The position numbers were made by a program, and so were the translations under genes. This document shows, one piece after another, positions 49,385-57,728 of a DNA stretch of 64,000 bases. Positions within the stretch are counted from its first letter, which is position 1; every line of letters begins with the position of its first letter. The notes under the pieces were generated by a model, which saw nothing but the letters and a program-made list of their open reading frames with translations, was not told the origin of the DNA and searched no databases. The DNA comes from Minicystis rosea (GTDB taxonomy: Bacteria > Myxococcota_A > Polyangia > Polyangiales > Polyangiaceae): NCBI GenBank assembly GCA_001931535.1, contig CP016211.1:14213501-14277500 (forward strand). Direction: 5' to 3'.

Positions 49385-50356
49385 ATGTCCCCCGTGGGGG
49401 ATGCGGAGTACGCTGAGCCGACCCGCTCCAAAGCCCCGATCCTCGTGAGCGCCTCTCACCCCCTCCTTTCTCGCCTCGACACGGGGCGTCCTTTGCTCAT
49501 CGGCGGCGATCCTGTCGCCGGCTTCCGAGCGCATGGGATCGCGCTCCAGGCGCCGGCCGCCATCGGCCGCCTCCTGCGGGAGAACCCCGAGGCCGCGCGC
49601 GATCACTATCACCAGGAGATCGCCGCGGGCGTCGACGTCCTCTGCTGCCTCACGTTCGACACCATCCCGCGTGCCTTGCAGCAGATCGGCATGGCCTTCC
49701 GGGCCGCGGCGCTCACCGGATGCGCGGTCGACCTGGCCCTCGATGCGGCCGACATGACCCCGCGACCGCTGCTCGTGGCCGGCGTGCTCGGCAACGGCGA
49801 CGTCGCGCCCGCCGCGGAAGATCGCATCGGCGAGGAGCTCGGCACGCACGCGGCCCGCCTCGCGGCGGCCGGCTGCGAGCTCATCATCGCGCGCGGCTTC
49901 GGCCTGCCGGCGGATGCGCCGCCGCAGCACCGCGATCCCGCGCTCGTGCGCATCGCGCGGCGCGCCGCGGTCATGAGCGGCGCCATGACGCATGTCCCGA
50001 CGTGGGCCGTGATCCCCGTCAACAACGCCGGCTTCACCATCGACGGCGAGTCCGCTGTCGAGTGTGCGCGTCACGCCGGCGAGGAAGGCGCGCAGGTGGT
50101 CGTCCTCGAGATCCCGATGGTCGAGGTCGGGTTCGCTTGGCTCGATGGCCTCCTCGAGGGACGCGCGCGCATCGGCTTCTCCGTCGCAGCGGGCAGGCTC
50201 GAGCCGGAGGAGTGGGCCCGCGAGGCGAAGCGCTTGCTCGATGCCGGTGTGCGCGTCCTCGGCGGTGGCCCTGGGACCACGCAGAAACATCTCGCTGCGC
50301 TGTCGACACTTCTGCGAGCGAATGAGCGCCAGTCCATCTGGCCCCATGCAGTTTAG
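49385..50356 (+). CDS. Homocysteine S-methyltransferase-like protein without zinc cysteines
   Basis: 323 residues from ATG 49385; GTG 49445 may be the real start, since the first 20 residues are not conserved-looking. The barrel fold resembles homocysteine/betaine S-methyltransferases (LLIGGDPVAGFRAHGIALQA, YHQEIAAGVDVLCCLTFDTI, EGAQVVVLEIPMVEVGFAWL). The hallmark GGCCGTxPxHI is replaced by LGGGPGTTQKHLAAL, and the upstream zinc cysteine region reads VIPVNNAGF. It therefore lacks the normal zinc site and should not activate homocysteine thiol in the usual way. It precedes a glutathione-pathway gene by 84 bases. Confidence 0.75.
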   Translation: MSPVGDAEYAEPTRSKAPILVSASHPLLSRLDTGRPLLIGGDPVAGFRAHGIALQAPAAIGRLLRENPEAARDHYHQEIAAGVDVLCCLTFDTIPRALQQIGMAFRAAALTGCAVDLALDAADMTPRPLLVAGVLGNGDVAPAAEDRIGEELGTHAARLAAAGCELIIARGFGLPADAPPQHRDPALVRIARRAAVMSGAMTHVPTWAVIPVNNAGFTIDGESAVECARHAGEEGAQVVVLEIPMVEVGFAWLDGLLEGRARIGFSVAAGRLEPEEWAREAKRLLDAGVRVLGGGPGTTQKHLAALSTLLRANERQSIWPHAV

Positions 50357-50440
50357 GGTGCCCACCCGGGCAAGGATGACGTAAGGGAACGCTGCCCGTT
50401 CTGTTCCGGGCACGACCCCGTATCTCACTGACGGTGAACG

Positions 50441-51823
50441 ATGGCCGACACCAGCCCTGCGCACGCCCATGATCCCAAGGCGCAGCCCATCAGCTCGTTC
50501 GATCAGCTCCTCGTGCCTTTCCTCGAGGCGATCAAACCCGAGGAGCACCATCGCATCGGCGCCGAGGCCGAGAAGTTCGGCGTCGACGCCGTCACGGGGG
50601 CGCCGCTCCCTTACGAAGGGGACCATCGCAGCGTCCTCACCGTGCTCGAAACCCTCGTCGATCAGCACGGCTGGCAACCCGATCGCGAGACGCCCGGCGG
50701 CCCGCTCATCGCGCTCCTCCGCGCCGGCGCTTCGGTCACGCTCGAGCCGGGTGGCCAGCTCGAGCTCTCCGGCGCCCCGCTCGAGAACATCCACCAGATC
50801 TGCGCCGAGATGACCGGCCACCTCGCCGAGCTCCGCGCCATCAGCAACGAGCTCGGGGTCGTGTGGCTCGGCGTCGGCTTCCATCCCTTCGCCAAGCAGT
50901 CGGATCTCACCTGGGTGCCGAAGCAGCGCTACGGCATCATGCGCCGCTACCTGCCCACGCGCGGCGAGCACGGCCTCGACATGATGCGGCGCACCTGTAC
51001 GGTGCAGGCGAACTTCGACTACTCCAGCGAGGAGGACGCGCTCCGCAAGGTCAAGGTCGCGCTCCGCCTCTCGCCGGTGACCACCGCGATCTTCGCCAAC
51101 TCGCCCTTCTACGAGGGGCGCCTCTGGGGCGGCCTCTCGTACCGCGCCAAGGTGTGGCTCAGCGTCGATCCCGATCGCCAGGGCCTCGTCCCGCACGTGC
51201 TCGAGCGCGGCCGCCGCTTCCAGGACTACATCGAGTGGGCGCTCGACGCGCCGATGTTCCTCGTGAAGCGCGGCACCGAGATCGTCGAGAACACGGGCCA
51301 GTCGTTCCGCAGCTTCATGAAGCACGGCTTCCAGGGCCACCGGCCGACGCTCAAGGATTGGGAGACGCACCTCAACACGCTCTTCCCCGAGGTCCGCTTG
51401 AAGAAGACCATCGAGGTCCGCGGCGGCGACTCGCTCCCCGCGAACCTCGTCTGCGCGCTCCCCGCGCTGTGGACGGGCCTTCTCTACGACGCGAAGGCGC
51501 TCGATCAAGCCGAGGAGCTCAGCGCTTCCTTCACCGCCGCCGAGCTCGACGCGCTGCGCCCCGCCATCGCGGAGAAGGCCCTCGCGGCCACGTTCCGCGG
51601 CGCGCCGCTCGCCGATCTCGCCCAGCGCGTCATCGAGATCGCCTCGGGCGGTCTCTCGCGGCGCGCGCGCCTCAACAAGAACGGCAAGGACGAGCGCGTC
51701 CACCTCGCGCGCATCTCGGCCCTCGTCGAGAAGGGCTGCTGTCCCGCCGACGCGCTCGTCGAAGGCCTCGGCAACAGCGATACCGACCTCCGCAAAGAGA
51801 TCCTCGCCCGCGCCCGGATCTGA
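50441..51823 (+). CDS. gshA: Glutamate-cysteine ligase, plant/proteobacterial type
   Basis: 460 residues, the usual length. It has the GCS2 family pattern: HHRIGAEAEKFGVD, ALLRAGASVTLEPGGQLELS with GAPLENIHQ, LGVGFHPFAKQSDLTWVPKQ, RYGIMRRYLPTRGEHGLDMM, RTCTVQANFDYSSEEDALRK and IEVRGGDSLPANLVCALPAL. It catalyses ATP-dependent joining of glutamate and cysteine, the first step of glutathione synthesis, in the cytoplasm. No gshB is in the window. It is probably its own transcription unit. Confidence 0.93.
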   Translation: MADTSPAHAHDPKAQPISSFDQLLVPFLEAIKPEEHHRIGAEAEKFGVDAVTGAPLPYEGDHRSVLTVLETLVDQHGWQPDRETPGGPLIALLRAGASVTLEPGGQLELSGAPLENIHQICAEMTGHLAELRAISNELGVVWLGVGFHPFAKQSDLTWVPKQRYGIMRRYLPTRGEHGLDMMRRTCTVQANFDYSSEEDALRKVKVALRLSPVTTAIFANSPFYEGRLWGGLSYRAKVWLSVDPDRQGLVPHVLERGRRFQDYIEWALDAPMFLVKRGTEIVENTGQSFRSFMKHGFQGHRPTLKDWETHLNTLFPEVRLKKTIEVRGGDSLPANLVCALPALWTGLLYDAKALDQAEELSASFTAAELDALRPAIAEKALAATFRGAPLADLAQRVIEIASGGLSRRARLNKNGKDERVHLARISALVEKGCCPADALVEGLGNSDTDLRKEILARARI

Positions 51824-52029
51824 CGATGTGACCGCGCCGTCGCGGCGACCTCGTCCGCTGCAGCGGTGAAACGTGCTCGTCTCCGCGGCATTTCGTTGTC
51901 GCGCACGGCGGTCGTCCATCGTCGCGCGGACGCGCGCATCTCCGCCGCCGGCCAAGGCACTTGACCGGGCGCGGCCGCGGGAGCACGCGGTGAGGCGAGC
52001 CCCGGGATGGGAGGGGCCTCGCCCGCGCA

Positions 52030-53337
52030 ATGCAGACGCTCCTCTACATCGCCATCACGATCCTGCTCGTGCTCCTGAACGCGTTCTTCGTCGCGGCGGA
52101 GTTCGCGCTCGTGAAGATTCGCCCGACGCGCCTCGAGCAGCTCGTCCGCGGCGGCGATGCTCGCGCCCGCTTGGCGCTGGCCATCTCGCATCGGCTCGAC
52201 GCCTATCTCTCGGCCACGCAGCTCGGCGTCACCTTGGCCTCGCTCGGTCTCGGCTGGGTCGGCGAGCCGGCCATCGCCCATGCGCTCCAGCCCGCCTTCG
52301 CGCGGCTCGGCGCGTGGGCCGTCGAGGCGTCGCACGCCGTCGCCATCGTGGTGGCCTTCGTCATCATCACGGCCATCCACACCATCATCGGCGAGCTCGC
52401 GCCCAAGTCGCTCGCCATCCAGCACACCGAGCAGATGGTGCTCCACTCGGCGCGCCCGCTGCATTTCTTCTACCTCCTCGCGTGGCCGGCCATCTGGCTG
52501 CTCAACACCGGCGCCAACGCGTTCATCCGCCTCTTCGGCATCGAGCCGGCCCGCAAGGAAGAGATCCTCCACACCTCGGAGGAGCTGCGCATGCTCCTCA
52601 CGAAGAGCCCGGCGGGCCTCGATCCGGCGCTCCGCAGCATGCTCGTGCGCATCTTCGATCTGCGAAGGCGCACCGCGCGCAACGTCATGAGCCTGCGCAG
52701 CGACGTGCAGGCCATGAGCGCCGACATGACCATCGACGAAGCCGTGCGCTTCGCGGGCGACGCGGGCTACTCGCGCTATCCGGTGCTCGACGAGGACGAC
52801 GCCGGCAAGGTCCTCGGGTACCTGCACCTGCGCGATCTGTTCGAGGTGCTCTCGGGCCGGCGCAAGGCGGGCCGCGTGGTGGAGCTGCTCCGCAAGCCCA
52901 TCTTCGCCAAGGAGGACACCTCGGTCGAGCGCCTCCGCCTCGAGATGCAGGCGCGACAGATCCCCGTGGCCATCATCACCTCCACGGCCGGCGAGTTCGT
53001 CGGCCTCGTGACCATCGAGGACTTGCTCGAAGAGATCGTCGGCGAGATCCGCGACGAGAACGACGAGGAGGTCCCGCCCATCCACCGGCGCGGCGGCGGC
53101 ATCGTCGACGTGGACGGCCGCGTGCTCCTCGCCGACCTGGAGCGCGACGTGGGCCTCGTGCTGCGGCCGGAGGTCAAGTCCGTCGAGACCGTGGGCGGCT
53201 ACATTCTGGCGCGCTTGGGGCATCCGGCCGAGACCGGCGAGCGCCTCGAATGCGATGGCGTCACGTTGGTGGTGACGGACGTCGCGGGGCGCCGGGTCCG
53301 CCGCGTCCGCATCGTGCCGATGGACGGGAGCGCGTGA
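52030..53337 (+). CDS. CorC/CNNM-family (hemolysin-like) membrane transporter
   Basis: 435 residues. The N-terminal DUF21 domain has about three to four membrane helices (LYIAITILLVLLNAFFVAAE FALVKIR..., VAIVVAFVIITAIHTIIGEL, FFYLLAWPAIWLLNT). A CBS pair follows (YSRYPVLDEDDAGKVLGYLH, VAIITSTAGEFVGLVTIEDL, LEEIVGEIRDE) and then the CorC/HlyC C-terminal domain (VDVDGRVLLADLERDVGL). Members export Mg2+ or Co2+ or similar ions. It is monocistronic. Confidence 0.93.
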   Translation: MQTLLYIAITILLVLLNAFFVAAEFALVKIRPTRLEQLVRGGDARARLALAISHRLDAYLSATQLGVTLASLGLGWVGEPAIAHALQPAFARLGAWAVEASHAVAIVVAFVIITAIHTIIGELAPKSLAIQHTEQMVLHSARPLHFFYLLAWPAIWLLNTGANAFIRLFGIEPARKEEILHTSEELRMLLTKSPAGLDPALRSMLVRIFDLRRRTARNVMSLRSDVQAMSADMTIDEAVRFAGDAGYSRYPVLDEDDAGKVLGYLHLRDLFEVLSGRRKAGRVVELLRKPIFAKEDTSVERLRLEMQARQIPVAIITSTAGEFVGLVTIEDLLEEIVGEIRDENDEEVPPIHRRGGGIVDVDGRVLLADLERDVGLVLRPEVKSVETVGGYILARLGHPAETGERLECDGVTLVVTDVAGRRVRRVRIVPMDGSA

Positions 53338-53360
53338 TTCGCTGATATGCTGCGGTGACC

Positions 53361-55030
53361 ATGCGCTCTTCGCTCAAGGTCGCGCGGTCCATCGCTTCGG
53401 GGGAGAAGACGGTGACCGATGGGTACGCGCCGCGTGCCCGGAAACGCGGGCCGATCCGGTCGTCCGTCGCCGCCCTCTGCCTGACCCTCGGGCTCGGCGC
53501 CACCGTCTTCGGTTGCTCGCTGACCAACGTGTCGCGATCCGACTGCACCAGCGACAACGACTGCGCCGCCGCCTTCGGGGCGGGGAGCAAGTGCTCCGCC
53601 GGGTTCTGCAGCGATCCCAAGGGCTGCACCACCGGCCACGACTGCCGCGCGCTCCAGGGCGGCGGGGCCTGCGTGGAGGGCGGCTGCGTCAACACGATCC
53701 CCGTGGACGCGCAGTGCAACCTCGACGCGGTGCCGCCGGAGCCGCCGGATCTGTTCAGCCAATCGCTCACGGGGCGGACGCGCCGCTCCTCATCGGAAGC
53801 ATCTTCTCGCTCGAGTCCGCGCGCGAGATCAAGCTCACCCAGGCCGTGCGCCTCGCGGTGCAGGAGATCAACCAGGCCGGTCTCGACGGCGGGCAGAAGC
53901 TCGGGGTCGTCTTCTGCGACAACGGCGGGGCCGGCAACATGACCTCCGGCGCCGAGCGCGAGAAGCTGAACCAGCACGCGGTCGACTACCTCGCGGGCAC
54001 GCTGGGCGTCCCGTACCTCGTCGGGCCGCTGACGTCGGACGACGCCATCGCGCTCGTCAACCAGATGCTGAAGAAGCAGTACCCGAGCGTGATCATCTCG
54101 CCCGGCGCGACGAGCCCGGGCCTCACGCAAAACTCCGATCGGCTCGATCCGAAGGACCCGTACGGTCTCTTCTGGCGCACCTGTCCGAGCGACGAGATCC
54201 AGGGGAAGGTGCTCGCGAAGAGCGTCATCTCCGAGGACAAGACCATCCTCAAGGTGACGGTGATCTACGTCGACGACGCGTACGGCCAGGGGCTCTCCCA
54301 GGTCTTCCAGAAGGAGTGGCCGGGCGACGTCACCGACGTCATCCGCGTCCCCTACGAGGCCGCGGCGCTCGACGACGCGACGGCGCTCGCCAAGCTCGTC
54401 GACGACGCCGACGCGGCCAACGGGGACGCCGTCCTCGTCGTCGCGCACCAGAAGGGCACGGAGGACAGCGCCGCGCGCAAGATCCTCGACGCCATGGAGG
54501 GCAAGACGATCGCGACCAAGCCCTTCTTCTTCACCGACGGGACCAAGTCCAAGGCCTCGTTGTTCAAGGCGCCCATCCCCATGCACACGCAGACCATCCT
54601 GCTCGCGGCCAAGGGCACCGCGCCGGCCAATCCCTCGGGCCAGAACTACAACATCTTCGACACGAACCTCTTCGCTCGCTTCGGCATCCACGCGAGCGAC
54701 GAGTCGTTCCTCGCGCAGTCGTACGATGCCGCGTACATCGGCGCGTTCGGCGTGGTGTACGCGACCCAAGGCAAGAAGGCGTTCACCGGCCTCGACGTGG
54801 CCGAGGGCCTGACGAAGCTGAGCGCGGGCACGCTCGTGGATCTCAACGGCGTCAACGCGTGGACCACGGGCAAAGGCCTCATCGCGCAGGAGGGGCAGAT
54901 CGATGTCGAAGGCGCGTCGGGACACTTGCAGTTCGATCCCGCGACCGGCGAAGCCCCGGGCCCGATCGAGGTGTGGGGCGTCGACGCGACGCTGACGGAT
55001 TTCACGCAAATCAAGATCGTCCCGCCGTAG
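53361..55030 (+). pseudogene. Leu/Ile/Val-type ABC binding lipoprotein, single-base frameshift
   Basis: The lipoprotein signal and a Cys-rich segment (CTSDNDCAAAFGAGSKC, then CTTGHDC, GACVEGGC) are read from ATG 53361. The frame switches within the G4 run at 53771-53774. Adding one G would join LFSQSLTGADAPLLIGSIF into a single protein of about 556 residues. The body is a type-I periplasmic binding protein (AVRLAVQEINQAGLDGGQKL, YLVGPLTSDDAIALVNQMLK, VIISPGATSPGLTQ). Absence of further damage points to sequencing error, recent mutation or recoding. Transporter permease and ATPase genes are absent nearby. Confidence 0.85.
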
Positions 55031-55295
55031 GCGTGCACGCCGCGTGAAGCGCGCGTGGGGCCGCGATCCCGAGGCCCCAATCCAACGAGGACGCGCGGCG
55101 CGCGCGGAGCTGACGCGCGAAGTTTTTGCCGACCGTCCGTGCGCGTCTCGCGGCACGTCTCGTCGCGGCGCCGGCGGGTGTGGGCCGGGCTGCCGCGCGG
55201 GCGCCATGATGCGCGACCTGCCGCGGTTTTCGACGAGGTCGCGCACGAGACCAGGTAGACGCCGTAGGGGCGGCCCGACTAGAGTCTTCCGTCTC

Positions 55296-57314
55296 GTGGA
55301 AACGCTCGCCGAACGAATCGTCCGCGATGGCCCAGTCAACGAGCTGGATGCCATTGGTTGGGCCATCCGGCTGGCGAAACGGCTCGAGGCGTTGCATCAG
55401 CTCGGCGTCGCGCACGGCAGCGTGTCGCCCGCATGCATCCTCACGGCCGGGCAGGATCGCAACGCGCGCGCCTACCTCGCCGACGTGCAGCACACGACGC
55501 CGACCCCGGCCTATCAATCGCCGGAGCGCATCCTCGGTGGCGACATCTCCACCGCCGACGACGTGTGGGCACTGGCCGCGACGCTCTACGCGCTGCTCAC
55601 CGGGCAGAGCCCCTTCGCCGGGCAGGGCGACGGCGAGGTCCGCCAGAGGATCCTCGCCGCGTCGCCCGCGCCGCTCGCGGTGTTCGACGTCGGCGACGAC
55701 GATCTCCAGCACATCCTCGATCGCGCCTTCGCGCGCGACCTCGGCGCGCGCACGAACAGCATCACCGCGTTCCGCCGCGCGCTCGAGGAGTGGCATCCCG
55801 ATCGCGGCGTCGCCAACCTCCCGCCCCTCGAGGACGAGGACTCGACCAACGACGACGAGGACGTGGCCCACACGATGATGGTCCGCGACGCGTCGTCGTA
55901 CATGGCCCAGAAGCTCAACGTCCAGCCCGGCCCTGCGCCTGCAGCAGGCGCGATCGCGAGCCCGGGCTTCGCCCCCATGCCCGCGAGCCACGAGGGGGGC
56001 GCGCCCGGCAAGCCGGGCTTTGCGCAAGCGGTGGTCCCCAAGGTGAACCAGGACGACGACGACGATGATGACAACGTGCGCACCGTGATGCGCGCGCTGC
56101 CTCAGGACGACCTCGCCTCGCTCATCGCCAAGGCGAGCGCGGGCGGTGCTCCGGCGCCGGCAGCGCCGCAGCCCGCGTTCCCCCGTCCTGCTGCGGGTGC
56201 GCCGGCTGGGCCTGCGTTCCCCCGTCCTGCTGCGGGTGCGCCGGCTGCGCCCGCGTTCGGTGCGCCCGCCCCCGCGCCTGCGTTCGGAGCTCCCGCCCCT
56301 GCACCTGCGTTCGGAGCGCCCGCGCCTGGATTCGGAGCGCCTGCGTTTGGAGCGCCGCAGCCGCCGGGGCCACCGCGTCCTGCGGCGGGTGCGCCGGCCG
56401 CGCCCGCGTTCGGGCCGCCGCAGCCGGGCGCGTTCGGTGGGCGTCCCGCACCGGCCCCCGCGCCGCCGGTGCCTGATGACGACGACGATGACGACAACGC
56501 CCGCACCATGATGCGGGCCCCCGAGCAGTTCGATGCGCCCCCGCCCGGCCCCGCGGCGCCTCTGCCGGCGGCCGGCCGCCCGGGCAACCTCGGTCCGGCC
56601 GGGGCTCGCGCGACGGCGCTCGGCGGCTTCCAAGCGGGCGCCGCGCCCGGTCCCGCGCAGGGGTTCGCCGCACCCGGAGCGAGCGCGATCGGCCCGCAGC
56701 CGGTGTTCCCCCAACCGGGCCCGCCCGGACCGGGGTTCGGCGATCCTCATGCTCCCATGCCCGGCCCCGGCGCCTGGTCACCGGCGCATGCCGGCCCCGG
56801 GCCGGCCGCCACGATGGCCTTCCCCGTCTTCGACGGCCCCAACTTCCCCGAGCCCAACCTCGGCGGCGGCACGCAGCCCATGGGCGGCCCCGCCATGGAA
56901 GCCGCGCTGGCGGCCATGGCGGCGCAGCGCCAGTCCGGCACCGGCCTCGGCGCCCCGGGCATGATGGGCCCCGGCGGCCCCTCCGCAGTGATGCCCGCGC
57001 CCGGCGGCCCCGGCGGCCCCGGCATGATGAGCGGCGGCCCCGGCATGATGGGCGGTGGCCCCTCCGCGGTGATGCCTGCGCCCGTCGTCGGCGGCATGGC
57101 TCCTCCCGGCGACCTGAGCGCGCTGGAGCGGCCCGCGGCCGGCACTCCCTACCCGGGCACGCTCGGGGCTCCGCCTCCTCCGTTCAATCCCAATGTCGCG
57201 ATGGCGCCGGTCCCGGCGAAGTCGAACAAAGCGCTCCTGGTCGTCGCGGCCATCGTGGCGCTCTTGATCGCAGCCGGCGTGACCTTCGTCATCCTGCGCG
57301 CCCGCTCGGGCTAA
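55296..57314 (+). CDS. Membrane-anchored pseudokinase lacking the N-lobe
   Basis: About 672 residues from GTG 55296. The first ~150 residues match only the C-lobe of a Ser/Thr kinase: LAKRLEALHQLGVAHGSVSP (the HRD motif replaced by HGS), AYQSPERIL (APE motif), DDVWALAATLYALLTGQSPF and a final helix set. The N-lobe, the ATP-binding lysine and DFG are missing, and the 265 bases upstream do not encode them. Three acidic segments, each followed by TMM/TVM-x-R (DDEDVAHTMMVRD, DDDNVRTVMRA, DDDNARTMMRAPE), are spaced through a Pro/Ala/Gly-rich linker. A C-terminal helix (ALLVVAAIVALLIAAGVTFV) anchors it. It probably acts as a scaffold. Confidence 0.8.
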   Translation: METLAERIVRDGPVNELDAIGWAIRLAKRLEALHQLGVAHGSVSPACILTAGQDRNARAYLADVQHTTPTPAYQSPERILGGDISTADDVWALAATLYALLTGQSPFAGQGDGEVRQRILAASPAPLAVFDVGDDDLQHILDRAFARDLGARTNSITAFRRALEEWHPDRGVANLPPLEDEDSTNDDEDVAHTMMVRDASSYMAQKLNVQPGPAPAAGAIASPGFAPMPASHEGGAPGKPGFAQAVVPKVNQDDDDDDDNVRTVMRALPQDDLASLIAKASAGGAPAPAAPQPAFPRPAAGAPAGPAFPRPAAGAPAAPAFGAPAPAPAFGAPAPAPAFGAPAPGFGAPAFGAPQPPGPPRPAAGAPAAPAFGPPQPGAFGGRPAPAPAPPVPDDDDDDDNARTMMRAPEQFDAPPPGPAAPLPAAGRPGNLGPAGARATALGGFQAGAAPGPAQGFAAPGASAIGPQPVFPQPGPPGPGFGDPHAPMPGPGAWSPAHAGPGPAATMAFPVFDGPNFPEPNLGGGTQPMGGPAMEAALAAMAAQRQSGTGLGAPGMMGPGGPSAVMPAPGGPGGPGMMSGGPGMMGGGPSAVMPAPVVGGMAPPGDLSALERPAAGTPYPGTLGAPPPPFNPNVAMAPVPAKSNKALLVVAAIVALLIAAGVTFVILRARSG

Positions 57315-57345
57315 TCCCCTGCTCCATCGCGGTTCGAGCGAACGC

Positions 57346-57681
57346 GGCGCGCGAGGATGCTCGCGTTCACCAGGCCAATGACGTTGGGAAGGGTCGAGCA
57401 TCTCGCGTTCTCTGGGCCAGGGGCGTGGGCGGCTCCGATCCTGTCGCGTTCACGAGACCCGTGACGCGGGGCGGCTCCGATCCTGTCGTGTTCACGAGAG
57501 CAGTGACGCGGGGCGGCTCCGATCCTGTCGTGTTCACCAGACCAGTGACGCGGGGAAGGGTCGATCATCTCGCGTTCACGAGACCCGTGACGCGGGGCGG
57601 CTCCGATCCTGTCGTGTTCACGAGGCCAGTGACGCGGGGCGGCTCCGATCCTGTCGTGTTCACGAGGCTCCGAGCCTTTCG
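57346..57681 (+). repeat. 42-bp minisatellite, about eight copies
   Basis: Exact 42-base periodicity: equivalent positions fall at 57430, 57472, 57514, 57556, 57598 and 57640, with weaker units from 57346. Two unit types alternate, one with GGGGCGGCTCCGATCCTGTC and one with GGGAAGGGTCGATCATCTCG, both followed by a GTTCACGAG-type core. It lies between two convergent genes and fills most of the gap 57315-57728. No CRISPR-like unique spacers occur. Confidence 0.9.
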
Positions 57682-57728
57682 CGTTCGATGATGGCGTGCG
57701 CGTCGTCGCCGCTGCGCTTGCGGGCGCG

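Noticed and set aside
57346..57681. CRISPR array
   Set aside because: The repeats are contiguous with no unique spacers, have two variant types, and no cas genes are near.
57425..57691. Small repeat-protein gene
   Set aside because: No ribosome binding site was recognised and the open frame follows from the 42-base period; kept only as a finding.
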